Part shown: positions 1-8,212 of the stretch, piece after piece
Numbering within the stretch: position 1 is the first letter of the stretch
How the letters are laid out: every line of letters starts with the position of its first letter
Source: UBA11346 sp038318565
GTDB lineage: Bacteria; Planctomycetota; UBA11346
Length of the DNA stretch: 49,550 nt
Assembly (NCBI GenBank): GCA_038318565.1
Contig: JBBQCI010000018.1
Location: 1-49,550 of the forward strand
Reading direction: 5' to 3'
The notes under the pieces: model-generated
What the model saw: the letters and a program-made list of their open reading frames with translations, nothing else
Database searches by the model: none
What the model was told of the DNA's origin: nothing
Made by a program: the position numbers and the translations under genes

Positions 1-192
1 GATTGGCCAGATCAGCCGATTGGTCATAGTATGGTCGAAGCTGGCCGCATCCTTACTGGCGCCTTCGGTGCGGACCGCAATGGCAACCGTCTGCTTGATC
101 GCGGTCCAGTACCGAAGTCGCAACGAATGCGTGCAAGCCACATCGCTCGATTCAATATCTACGATCCACGGGTGCCGTTATGCTTCAAGTGA
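1..192 (+). CDS. C-terminal end of an unidentified protein, 5' end outside the window
   Basis: The first frame is open from base 1 to a TGA at 190-192 and encodes about 63 residues. The tail is basic and contains NGNRLLDRG. It overlaps the ATG of the next gene by 13 bp, the same tight overlap that links the following pseudopilin-like genes, so it is probably the preceding member of that operon. The fragment is too short to name. It could be another pseudopilin or an assembly protein. The evidence is only the open frame and the overlap geometry. Confidence 0.5.
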   Translation, partial: DWPDQPIGHSMVEAGRILTGAFGADRNGNRLLDRGPVPKSQRMRASHIARFNIYDPRVPLCFK

Positions 193-1826
193 GACGCGCG
201 TTCACCGCCATCGAGCTGTTGGTTGCGATCAGCATCGGCCTGATCGTAGCTGGAACCATGTTCGCTGTTTTCCGTGCCGTCGCAGCCACCGCCAATCGGG
301 TGGCCCGGATGTCACAGGAGAACCAAGCTCTGCGAAGCGGTCTGCTGGCAGTGTGCGAGCAGAATGTCGATTTCTGGATTGATGCCGACGATCCCCAAGG
401 TGATACGGGGGATCCACGTCCAGACTATCTCAAGAACGTGATCAAGAATGCCTGGAATACCGACGTGTGGAACCAGAGCGATCTGACAAAGCCAATCGAT
501 GGCAACGGCGGACAAGGCCTGCGGGGATTCGATGTCACCCGGGCCACCGCCAAGGAGAATTGGTGCACCGGCAGCAAGCAGGGTCTGCCGTTCACCCCGT
601 TTGAGTGGCTGCGTGACCTGAACGAGTTCAAGGATCCGGCGCTGCAGCTGTTTGCTCCGTCGGCCACCGCCCTTGCCGGGAGCGAGGACGAGACCGGCTG
701 GGACCGCGACTACCATTGGGCGGCAGCCGACGAGCGCACCTGGTTCCAGGGCGATGCCGGAGTGCAGGTGCCACAGGGTTCGATCTCTGTCAACGCCGGC
801 AGCGATCAGACCGCTCGTCGGCTGCAGTTCGGGCGCTATGCCATCATCAGCCATCCCTACCGCACGGTGGCCCTCGACGCCGGCTATACCGACACCGCCT
901 TCGGGACCGTCTCGCCCCCGCACGCCTGGCGCGAGCGCATGCTGCTGAGTATGGTCAACGGGCTCGGCTATTACGGATGCGCCGAGTACCTGCCGTTCAA
1001 TACCATCTACTCGACGCACGGCGCCGAATTCCTCAATGCTGCCGGAACCGCCACGATCCGCACTGACAATCGCAGCATCGGGCCATTGCCGGCCTCATCG
1101 ATGGTCGCACCGACGCCATGTTGGTTTTTCATCGGCACGGTGTCCGGCGGCGGCGGCACAACCTATTACGGCTTCCCAGGCTGGAAGGGCAGCGCCAACG
1201 AACTGTTCTGGGGTGGGCAGATCCTCAATTTCGGCATCCATCCAGCCTCAGTCTATGCTCGAGATCCGCTGTATCCCGACAGCAACAGTTACAACTACTT
1301 GGGGACCAAGCACAAGAATCAGGGCCAAGCGCTGACCACAGGCCTAGTCGCTTTACACCGCGACAATGATGCGCGCATCAACCATTCGGGACCGATCTAC
1401 CACGGACCGCGTGGCAATTACGAGGGCATGGACTTCATGAAGGTGAACATGGCTACATCCAAGCGGCCGTTGCTCATCCAGCGCCCAGGCAACTGGCCCG
1501 AAGTACTGGTAGGGACCTCGCGGGTGCTGTGGGGTGCGCAGTTCATGAACACCTGCATGGTGCGATGGAGCGATCCCGTCACCGGCCGCTTCCAGTCGAT
1601 CACTTTCAATGTCTTCGGCACCACCCTGCGCGGGGCACGGCAGCAGCGCAGGTTGCCTAGCGACTACAGCGACGTTGGCGGCTGGTCACGCTGGCTCGAG
1701 CCGTGGGCGCTGCGCCGGAGTCGCAAGCTGACCACGCCGCTGGACGCCTGGACAAAGGTGCCCAACGATCGCTGCCTGGACGACTATGCTGATCCGGCCA
1801 ACAACGATCCGGAGTTCAAGCCGTGA
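180..1826 (+). CDS. Prepilin-type N-terminal cleavage/methylation protein (GspJ/PulJ-like large pseudopilin)
   Basis: The 548-residue product begins MLQVRRAFTAIELLVAIS, a class III signal peptide. There is a short basic leader, cleavage before Phe after Ala (Ala replaces the usual Gly at -1), Glu at +5 and a hydrophobic helix to about residue 31. Proteins with this leader are cut and N-methylated by a prepilin peptidase and assembled into type II secretion or type IV pilus-like filaments. The remaining ~500 residues are a large, Trp/Tyr/Gly-rich outer domain that I do not recognise; minor pseudopilins of the GspJ type are usually nearer 200 residues, so this one is unusually long. The ATG overlaps the previous frame by 13 bp, and the TGA overlaps the GTG of the next gene. 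The leader is certain; the GspJ comparison is only positional. Confidence 0.8.
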   Translation: MLQVRRAFTAIELLVAISIGLIVAGTMFAVFRAVAATANRVARMSQENQALRSGLLAVCEQNVDFWIDADDPQGDTGDPRPDYLKNVIKNAWNTDVWNQSDLTKPIDGNGGQGLRGFDVTRATAKENWCTGSKQGLPFTPFEWLRDLNEFKDPALQLFAPSATALAGSEDETGWDRDYHWAAADERTWFQGDAGVQVPQGSISVNAGSDQTARRLQFGRYAIISHPYRTVALDAGYTDTAFGTVSPPHAWRERMLLSMVNGLGYYGCAEYLPFNTIYSTHGAEFLNAAGTATIRTDNRSIGPLPASSMVAPTPCWFFIGTVSGGGGTTYYGFPGWKGSANELFWGGQILNFGIHPASVYARDPLYPDSNSYNYLGTKHKNQGQALTTGLVALHRDNDARINHSGPIYHGPRGNYEGMDFMKVNMATSKRPLLIQRPGNWPEVLVGTSRVLWGAQFMNTCMVRWSDPVTGRFQSITFNVFGTTLRGARQQRRLPSDYSDVGGWSRWLEPWALRRSRKLTTPLDAWTKVPNDRCLDDYADPANNDPEFKP

Positions 1827-2851
1827 GAAGCCGCTCCGGCGTCATCCTGCTGGTGGTCACAGGCATCTGTGGCCTCCTGGTCGCACTGACCTTCGCTATG
1901 CTGGTGCGCAACCGCATCGACGCGCGAGAGCAGGCCTATCTGATCGACTACACCCAGGCTCGGCTGATGCTCAACGCTGCTTGCTGCTACGTGCTGGAGG
2001 CCGGCCGCCTGGGCTACGACGGTGTAAACCTCGGCGGCGCCGCGGGGGCGCAACGCGAGGCCTTCGGATGGGTCGATGTGCGCGACGGCAGCATTGGTCC
2101 GAAGCACAATCTCACTGATGCCCCGAATTACGCCTTCGATCCGGTCACCCCCGGCTCTTTCCCTAAGATAGGTGGTCGGGCCGCCCGCTTCCCCATGGAG
2201 GTGCTGGTACAGCCGCCATACGCCGTGCGCGGCGATGCGGCGCCAAATTCGGTCGAGGCCCGCCTCACCGATCCCGCCACCCCGTCAAGTGCCCCGGTCG
2301 ACAGCGTGCGCTATGGCCTGCCGTCCTTTCCCATTCCCGACCCCGTACCGCTCGGCATGGATCCGCAGACCCTGGCCTGGAACGCGCTGAGTGCTAACGA
2401 AACGGCACGCTTCACCGATGTGGTAGGCAAATGGCGACAGGGCGATGACCGCCTGCGCCCTTCGGGATCGACCGGGGCATGGTTCCGTCTGTATCGCGAT
2501 GGTCCAGCCACCTTTGTCATTACCTGCGGCAGCGGTGGAACTTTCGGCTATCGGCCCAACGAAGTCGATGCCGCTGTCCTGGCTGCACGCTTTGGCGGCG
2601 ACCGCCGGTTGTACGACAGCCTGCAATCCGAGGAGGTGCGTTTGTGGTATCGCATCGAATGGAGTCCAGCGATCGGTCGATTCGCTAACGACCGCGATAA
2701 TACCGGTTTTGAGAAGTACGTAAGCGGCACCTGGTACGGCGGACCCGAGGACAACTACCAACTCGGCCAGACGGTGCGGGCCAGCGGCACCAACGTGCTA
2801 GGCACCATCCAATGGGTACAGCGGTTGCGCGAACCGCCACGGGACTGGTGA
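1823..2851 (+). CDS. PilX/GspK-like membrane-anchored pseudopilus component
   Basis: The 342-residue protein starts at GTG 1823, overlapping the previous stop in a GTGA. Its N terminus (RSGVILLVVTGICGLLVAL) is one hydrophobic helix after a short basic stretch, like the PilX/GspK minor pseudopilins, which often lack a perfect prepilin site. It is followed by an amphipathic helix (residues ~33-60, rich in Arg, Ala and Leu) and a large soluble domain without a motif I recognise. Its position between two genes with prepilin leaders is the main support for a role in the same filament or secretion apparatus. The stop overlaps a possible GTG start (2848) of the next gene, so the three genes are probably translationally coupled. 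It could also be a generic single-pass membrane protein. Confidence 0.6.
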   Translation: MRSRSGVILLVVTGICGLLVALTFAMLVRNRIDAREQAYLIDYTQARLMLNAACCYVLEAGRLGYDGVNLGGAAGAQREAFGWVDVRDGSIGPKHNLTDAPNYAFDPVTPGSFPKIGGRAARFPMEVLVQPPYAVRGDAAPNSVEARLTDPATPSSAPVDSVRYGLPSFPIPDPVPLGMDPQTLAWNALSANETARFTDVVGKWRQGDDRLRPSGSTGAWFRLYRDGPATFVITCGSGGTFGYRPNEVDAAVLAARFGGDRRLYDSLQSEEVRLWYRIEWSPAIGRFANDRDNTGFEKYVSGTWYGGPEDNYQLGQTVRASGTNVLGTIQWVQRLREPPRDW

Positions 2852-2853
2852 GT

Positions 2854-3831
2854 ATGCGACGGGCCTTCACCCTGGTCGAACTGCTGGTCGTCATCGCCAT
2901 CGTGGTGGTGATCGCGGCCCTGCTTATCCCGGTCGTCTCCATGCTGCGCGAGACGGCCCGGGCGGCTGACACAACACAGCGATTAGACCAGATCATGCAG
3001 GGTCTAGCAGGCCTCGGCGGAGGCGGCAAGCAAGCTGCCGATGTCATCCACGAGCGGGTCATCGCTCCGCACCTCAAGTTGCAAGGTTTCCCCACCGGCG
3101 TACAGAAGTTTGTCGTCTCGTACGAGACCAACATGCGTTACGCAGTGTGGAACAACGCCCGCCCAGCACTGGCGGCTCTAGATGGCAACTACACTTCGGC
3201 GGCGGCACCACAGTGCCTGCCATTCCCATGGGGTCAGCAGACCCTCGACGATACCACTGGACAGCCCACCGGCGGCAAGACCACCTTCGCCCTGCCAAGC
3301 ATGTCGTCGACTGCAACGGTCGAGCTGCTGACCCTAGCAGGAATCGACGTTGACGCCGCGCGCTGGGCTACAGACCGCGCTCGTAACCGCCCGTTCAATG
3401 ACTCCTGGGGCAATCCGCTGGTCCTCGGCTACTCCTTCTACCAACCACGGCGCAACACCACGGTGGTCGTCCGCACCATGCAGGTCGGCGGCGGCCTCTA
3501 CACCGCGATCGACGATCTCCGCAACACCATCTACGAAGACCTCTTCTTCACCCACGCCGAGAAGACCTACCAATACACCAAGGCGGTCTACCTAGTCGCT
3601 GCCGCGGCCGGCCCGGTGCTGGCGCAGCCGCTGAGCGGATCCAGCACCCCGGCGGCGCTGGCCGCCGATCAGCAAGCGGTGTGGAACCAGGCTACCACCG
3701 CGTGCGAGGCCTCGGCATGGACCGCCGAGGCGTGGTCAGCTCCGCCGTGGACCGGGGTCAAGCAGGGCAGGGCAGTGGTGTCCGGGGTCAAGGTGCGCTC
3801 GTTCGTCGCGGCGCCAGTGATGGTGAAGTGA
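2854..3831 (+). CDS. Prepilin-type N-terminal cleavage/methylation protein (GspG/H-like pseudopilin)
   Basis: The product is 325 residues from ATG 2854 and begins MRRAFTLVELLVVIAIV, a textbook type IV prepilin/pseudopilin leader with cleavage after Ala3, Phe+1 and Glu+5, then a hydrophobic helix to about residue 30. The rest is a soluble domain of unknown fold. An in-frame GTG at 2848 would overlap the previous TGA as GTGA, mirroring the upstream junction, so either start is possible; both keep the leader. It is the last structural member of the pseudopilin series, and the stop is one base before the ATG of a LacI-type regulator, so regulator and pseudopilins are very likely cotranscribed. 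Such leaders are abundant in PVC genomes, where many belong to proteins of unknown function rather than to a classical type II secretion system. Confidence 0.8.
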   Translation: MRRAFTLVELLVVIAIVVVIAALLIPVVSMLRETARAADTTQRLDQIMQGLAGLGGGGKQAADVIHERVIAPHLKLQGFPTGVQKFVVSYETNMRYAVWNNARPALAALDGNYTSAAAPQCLPFPWGQQTLDDTTGQPTGGKTTFALPSMSSTATVELLTLAGIDVDAARWATDRARNRPFNDSWGNPLVLGYSFYQPRRNTTVVVRTMQVGGGLYTAIDDLRNTIYEDLFFTHAEKTYQYTKAVYLVAAAAGPVLAQPLSGSSTPAALAADQQAVWNQATTACEASAWTAEAWSAPPWTGVKQGRAVVSGVKVRSFVAAPVMVK

Positions 3832-3832
3832 C

Positions 3833-4852
3833 ATGCGCGTGACGGTCAGCGAGCTGGCCAAGAGCTGTGGCGTTTCCATCGCCACGGTCAGCAACATCCT
3901 CAACGGTAAGGGCGTCTACCGTGAAGAGACCCGGAGCCTGGTGCACGAGACGGCGACGCGTCTCGGCTACCGGACTAACGCCAGCGCCCGCGCCATGGTC
4001 ACCGGTCGGTTCGGTTGCTACGCCCTGGTACTGTCGCCCAAGCCCTCGGCCAGCATCCTGCCGTTCGGTCTGCTCGAATCCCTTGATGCGGCAATGTCTG
4101 CCAGTGGTCTGCATCTCATCCTCAGCCGGCTGCCCGATCAGCAGCTGACCAACCCGGGGTATGTGCCAAAGATTCTCAGTCACATGCTCGCCGACGGGCT
4201 GCTGATCAACTACAACATCGGCGTACCCGAGCGCCTAGCCGAGCTGCTGCAGGCCAACCGCATCCCGGCGGTGTGGCTGAACCACGACCGCCCGCTGGAC
4301 GCGGTACTGCCGGATGATCTGCAGGCAGGCCGCGACGCTGTCGCACTGCTGCTGGCGCACGGCCACTGCCGCATCGCTTGGCTCGATATCAACACCGGGC
4401 CGGACGACCACGGATGGCATTACAGCCAGACCGAGCGTCGCCTTGGCGTGCGTGACGCCGTGTCTGCCGCGGGGCTGTCGCTGAACGATCTTGGACGCAA
4501 CGGTGGACTGCCGGTAGTCGAGCGCCTGCCGCGCGTCACTGGTGCCCTCGCGGCGCCTGACCGCCCAACGGCGGTGGTGTGCTATTCCGCTGAAGCGGTT
4601 AGCTCTATCTGCCTCGCCGCCGCGCACTGTGGTCTCAGTATTCCGCGCGACCTGTCAGTGATAGCATTCAACGACCGGTCTTTTGCGCTGGGAAGCACCG
4701 AGCTTGATATCATGCAGATTGATGCAGCGCTGCTCGGGACGTCGGCCGTCGATATGCTCGGCCAACTGGTGGGCGGGGCCGCTCCACAGCGCTCTCGGCG
4801 GATTCCGCTGCGGCATCACGTCGGGGCCACGCTTGGCCCAGCGCCGGGTTGA
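3833..4852 (+). CDS. LacI-family transcriptional regulator (paralogue A)
   Basis: This 339-residue regulator has an N-terminal LacI helix-turn-helix (VTVSELAKSCGVSIATVSNILNG, residues 3-25) and a hinge helix (NASARAM). A type 1 periplasmic-binding-protein-like effector domain follows, with family landmarks such as the ADGLLINYN strand, IPAVWLN and IPRDLSVIAFND. Such proteins are dimeric repressors released or engaged by a small ligand, usually a sugar. It begins one base after the pseudopilin stop and ends two bases before the stop of the convergent pseudokinase gene. A second LacI protein at 8213-9232 has exactly the same length and shares long stretches (YALVLS, RLPD.QLT, YVPKILSH.LADGL), so the two are paralogues. 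The ligand cannot be read from sequence. Confidence 0.93.
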   Translation: MRVTVSELAKSCGVSIATVSNILNGKGVYREETRSLVHETATRLGYRTNASARAMVTGRFGCYALVLSPKPSASILPFGLLESLDAAMSASGLHLILSRLPDQQLTNPGYVPKILSHMLADGLLINYNIGVPERLAELLQANRIPAVWLNHDRPLDAVLPDDLQAGRDAVALLLAHGHCRIAWLDINTGPDDHGWHYSQTERRLGVRDAVSAAGLSLNDLGRNGGLPVVERLPRVTGALAAPDRPTAVVCYSAEAVSSICLAAAHCGLSIPRDLSVIAFNDRSFALGSTELDIMQIDAALLGTSAVDMLGQLVGGAAPQRSRRIPLRHHVGATLGPAPG

Positions 4853-4854
4853 TT

Positions 4855-7803
4855 TCAGGGCCGGTCTAAAACGTTAATCCGCCACGCAGCGGTCAGCTCG
4901 AAAGCCAGCGCCGGCTCGCCCTCGGAGAGCAACCGCTCGTGGCGTGGCAGAGCGAGGAAGCCGCGCCAAGCGGCCAGTGCGGCGGCTCGGTCGGCGTGCG
5001 CCTCGCCGCGCAGCGCCTGCGCCACCAGCAACCACGCCTGCGCTTCGCTGCGCCAGACGGTATGCTGCAGGTCTGCCTCGGCAGCGGGGTCGAGCGCAGC
5101 AGCGGCGATCTGGCCCACCAGCCCATCCCAGCGGGACGTGCGGACACTCGCCTTCTCAAGCGCCTGCTGCAGGGCCACCGGGTCGCCGAGGGATTGTTCG
5201 ATCAATGGAGCAAGCAGCACCTGGCCCAACAGGGGTTCGCGCCAGATGCTGGTGAGCTTCGGCACGCGCGCCAGAGCGGCCCGGGCCTGCTGCGCATCGC
5301 CAGCGGCAATGGCGCCGATGGCGGCAATGAGCGGATCGCTGTTGCCGATGGCGCCCTCTACTCCGGCGAGCAGCACCTTCGCCTTGTCAGAGCCACCGCT
5401 ACGCCGGAAGTTGGGAATGCCTGCGCCCGCTGACTCAGCGAGCCGCCCACTGACCATCAACGCAGCGTTCTGCAGCATGGTCGGGACCCCCTCCAGTCCA
5501 AGGATCTCTTCCGCCCGTCCGGTGAAAACAAGCGCCCAGGGCTTGCCCCAGGTCTGGGCCATGGCCTCGTCGAAGCGTCCCAGCTTGACCAAGGCAAGGG
5601 CTTGCATGTCAATGTACACGGAACGGTCGGCAGCAAGTTCTTCAAGCCGGCCGAGGTTGTAGAGCGCCTGCCCACGTTCTCGGCTGCTGGCCCAGGGCTG
5701 GGCCAGCAGTTCCTCATCGCGGCCGAGGGCGAGCAGCGCGCTGCCGCACGCGCGGTGGTCCTGCGGGAAGCGCTTCAGCACCTCGGCCATGCGGCCGGCG
5801 CTCAGCAGCATCTGCGCCGCGCTCAGTGCCGTCACTGGCTCATCAGCGAACAGCTCTCCGCGTAGATCATACCAGTGCATGCGCTCGGCCATCGGCAGAT
5901 CGTTGCGCAACATGATGCGGCTGGACAGATCGACCCATTGGGTCACCAGCGTTTCGCGGACGGCGGGACGATTCTGCCAGAACCAGCGGAAGCGTTCCAG
6001 AGCCTGGTCATGCTGCGCTCCGGCGATCAGGTCTTCGAGAGCCAAGCAGTCGGCAAGTTCACGCAGAGCAGGATCAGTGATGCGCTTCCACGTCTTAATC
6101 GATTGGTACGGGTCACCGGCGCGCCGCTCTGCCAGGCCTTGGCGCAGCAGCGCTTGGTTGGCGAGCTGCACGTCGTGCACTGCCTCGGCGACCCGTCCGT
6201 AATGCGCCGCAGCGTCGGCGAAGCGCCCGTCTTGGTAGGCGCCGTCACCTACCGCCAGCGGCGAGACCAGCGGTGGCAATTCACGCTGGCTGATGCGCAC
6301 GTCGGTGAACGCCTTGCCAGGGAAGTAGCCGAACAGCGAGACGTAGCCAGAGCCGGCCGGCAGCAGGTCGGTGTGATGCATGATCAATGCGCCGTCGACG
6401 AAGACGCGGTACGAGCAATCCTCGATCTCAACGCGTACGCGGTAGTCGCGTTCCGGCACCAAGGTCAACGAGGACATCGCCAGCGGCTTGCCAGCCGGCA
6501 TGCGGGTGATGCTGGTGAAGGTGTTCTCGTAGGCGCCGAGCTGGAACAGCCAACCCTTGGAGGAGTACGGCCGGATGCGCTGATTGGCAAGGAAGCCTGG
6601 CTCCTCGCACCACCACAGCGAGAGGTCGCCGACCTTCGCTCCGCGGGCGATACTGGCGGTGTATTCCACCGCCAGCGGCGGGGTCAGGCGGCGCTTGAAA
6701 ATCAGCGATGATTCGTTCAATCCGGTGCTCAGGGCCCGGCCATCGGCGACCACCCAGGTTTCTGGCACGCGCGGTTCCCAGCGGTTCATCCACGTGGCGT
6801 CGTGGAATCCTTCGACGACCAACGGCTCGCCCCAGGCGCGCACCTGCTGCAGGTGACGCTGTGCCAGCAGTCCGGCCATGATACCCGTGGCGACGACAAG
6901 GATGGCGGCGATGGCCAGTCCCAGGCGGTGGCGGCCGGCCCAGTCCCAGCCGCGTTGCGTGGCATTGGGCCGCTTGGCGACGGGGATGACTCCCGCAAGG
7001 ATAAGCCGGAGGTCGGAAGCAAATGCGCCGACCGACTGGTAGCCGTGCGTAGTGTCGGAGGCAACCGCCTCCCGTACCACCGCCTCTAAGTTGATGGGCA
7101 GCTGGCTGCGCGTCGCCAAGTCGAGGTCGCCGAGTGTACCGTTGGCGGTGCGCGGTGCCGCTTCGCCGGTCAGGGCAGTGAACAAGCACAAGCCGAGTCC
7201 GCGGATGTCCTCGTGCAGGCCATCGAGGGCGAGGTTGTCGGCGCTGGCTGGCGAACGGCCGACGAAACGTTTGGTAGCAGGAGCTTCCTGAGCGGCCAGC
7301 GCAGCGCCCCATCCGGCCAGGACCACCTGCCCATTGTTGCCGATGCGTACATGTTCAGGCGACACGGCGTGGTGCACAACCCGGCGTTCGTGGACACACG
7401 TGATGATGTCACACAGCTTCAAGAAGGTGACGATGACGGCAGCAGGGTCGGACAATTCAGGGATTGGCTTGCCTCGTGCCGCATGCTGGGCTGCCTCAGC
7501 CAGAGTCATGCCGCCGACATCTCCCAACACGACGGTCGCACCAGTTTCATCGAGGGTGAGGTCGTGGATGGGACCTATGCCAGCATGGTTGAGCTGGGCA
7601 AGGAACTGTGCCTGTCGCTGCAACTCAGCCGCCTGTGGCCCCTCGGCCCGTCGCATCAGGACCGGGCGATTGAGGACAGTGTCACGACCTATGTGCAGGC
7701 CGTCCGACCGTACCTCGGACATGGCATAACGAAGGACAGGCGCGTCGAACGCCTGGCCCTCCCCATGGGCAGGAGTCGAACGTATTCCGCTGTCTTCGCT
7801 CAT
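4855..7803 (-). CDS. Membrane-anchored Ser/Thr pseudokinase with LamG-like and TPR-type outer region
   Basis: This 982-residue protein has a protein-kinase-like domain (~25-270), one transmembrane helix (~293-314) and a ~665-residue C-terminal part. The kinase fold is recognisable from the DIRGLGLCLFTALTGEA helix and the VVHHAVSPEHV and VVLAGWGAA segments. Every catalytic signature is altered: the HRDxKPxN loop reads HHAVSPEH, DFG reads GWG, the VAxK lysine position reads Met-Arg, and no glycine-rich loop is visible. It is therefore probably inactive as a kinase. The outer part starts with a beta-rich domain (~325-510) resembling LamG/DUF1080 concanavalin-like folds, then helical TPR-like repeats. 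It is tail-to-tail with LacI A and head-to-head with LacI B; a LacI-type palindrome lies 38 bp upstream of the ATG. It may be a surface sensor or scaffold; no ligand can be assigned. Confidence 0.8.
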   Translation of the reverse strand: MSEDSGIRSTPAHGEGQAFDAPVLRYAMSEVRSDGLHIGRDTVLNRPVLMRRAEGPQAAELQRQAQFLAQLNHAGIGPIHDLTLDETGATVVLGDVGGMTLAEAAQHAARGKPIPELSDPAAVIVTFLKLCDIITCVHERRVVHHAVSPEHVRIGNNGQVVLAGWGAALAAQEAPATKRFVGRSPASADNLALDGLHEDIRGLGLCLFTALTGEAAPRTANGTLGDLDLATRSQLPINLEAVVREAVASDTTHGYQSVGAFASDLRLILAGVIPVAKRPNATQRGWDWAGRHRLGLAIAAILVVATGIMAGLLAQRHLQQVRAWGEPLVVEGFHDATWMNRWEPRVPETWVVADGRALSTGLNESSLIFKRRLTPPLAVEYTASIARGAKVGDLSLWWCEEPGFLANQRIRPYSSKGWLFQLGAYENTFTSITRMPAGKPLAMSSLTLVPERDYRVRVEIEDCSYRVFVDGALIMHHTDLLPAGSGYVSLFGYFPGKAFTDVRISQRELPPLVSPLAVGDGAYQDGRFADAAAHYGRVAEAVHDVQLANQALLRQGLAERRAGDPYQSIKTWKRITDPALRELADCLALEDLIAGAQHDQALERFRWFWQNRPAVRETLVTQWVDLSSRIMLRNDLPMAERMHWYDLRGELFADEPVTALSAAQMLLSAGRMAEVLKRFPQDHRACGSALLALGRDEELLAQPWASSRERGQALYNLGRLEELAADRSVYIDMQALALVKLGRFDEAMAQTWGKPWALVFTGRAEEILGLEGVPTMLQNAALMVSGRLAESAGAGIPNFRRSGGSDKAKVLLAGVEGAIGNSDPLIAAIGAIAAGDAQQARAALARVPKLTSIWREPLLGQVLLAPLIEQSLGDPVALQQALEKASVRTSRWDGLVGQIAAAALDPAAEADLQHTVWRSEAQAWLLVAQALRGEAHADRAAALAAWRGFLALPRHERLLSEGEPALAFELTAAWRINVLDRP

Positions 7804-7840
7804 GATCCTCCCTGCGGAGCTGCGCAGGTGTAAGTATGCC

Positions 7841-7856
7841 GGGTAAACGTTTTCAC
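7841..7856. promoter_or_regulatory. Candidate LacI-family operator upstream of the pseudokinase gene
   Basis: GGGTAAACGTTTTCAC is a palindrome centred on CG with 6 of 8 matching half-site positions and the AAACGTTT core typical of LacI-family operators. It lies 38 bp upstream of the minus-strand start at 7803, between the pseudokinase gene and LacI B. The rest of the 7804-8212 gap holds no convincing gene, repeat or terminator. One AAACGTTT also occurs by chance inside the pseudokinase gene (7265-7272), so the core alone is weak evidence. The position and the similar sites at 11160 and 11412 are what support it. Confidence 0.45.
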
Positions 7857-8212
7857 GACAGAGAAATCCCTGGTGACGGGGTCAGGCGAATCACTACCGC
7901 AGGCGCTCGCCCAGTGACTTACGCAGGCCTCGACCACGACTGGTCGAGCCCGGATAGGCCGTCGTGGGCTCCAGCGGCAGGACTGCTTGGACACAGCCGT
8001 GAAGTGCCCGCTCTCATCGTTCAAGCATCCTCGTGGTGAACGGACCTGGGTTCGACTTCAGGCATATTCGACATGTGATCCTTCCGTGCCATAGTTAGGT
8101 AGCACTTCTCCTATATGCTATGTTTGTTGCCTAGAAGTTCCAGGCTCTGTGCAATATATTCCTGTAGCGAAGCGATTTATTGAAGATTATTCAACATCGA
8201 CGAGACTCGCGC

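Noticed and set aside
4867..4876. AAAACGTTAA near the pseudokinase stop as an operator
   Set aside because: It encodes Asn-Val within the C terminus and lies between convergent stops, where no promoter is expected.
7265..7272. AAACGTTT core inside the pseudokinase gene as a further LacI site
   Set aside because: It lies deep in coding sequence with no extended half-sites; it serves as an estimate of chance occurrence.
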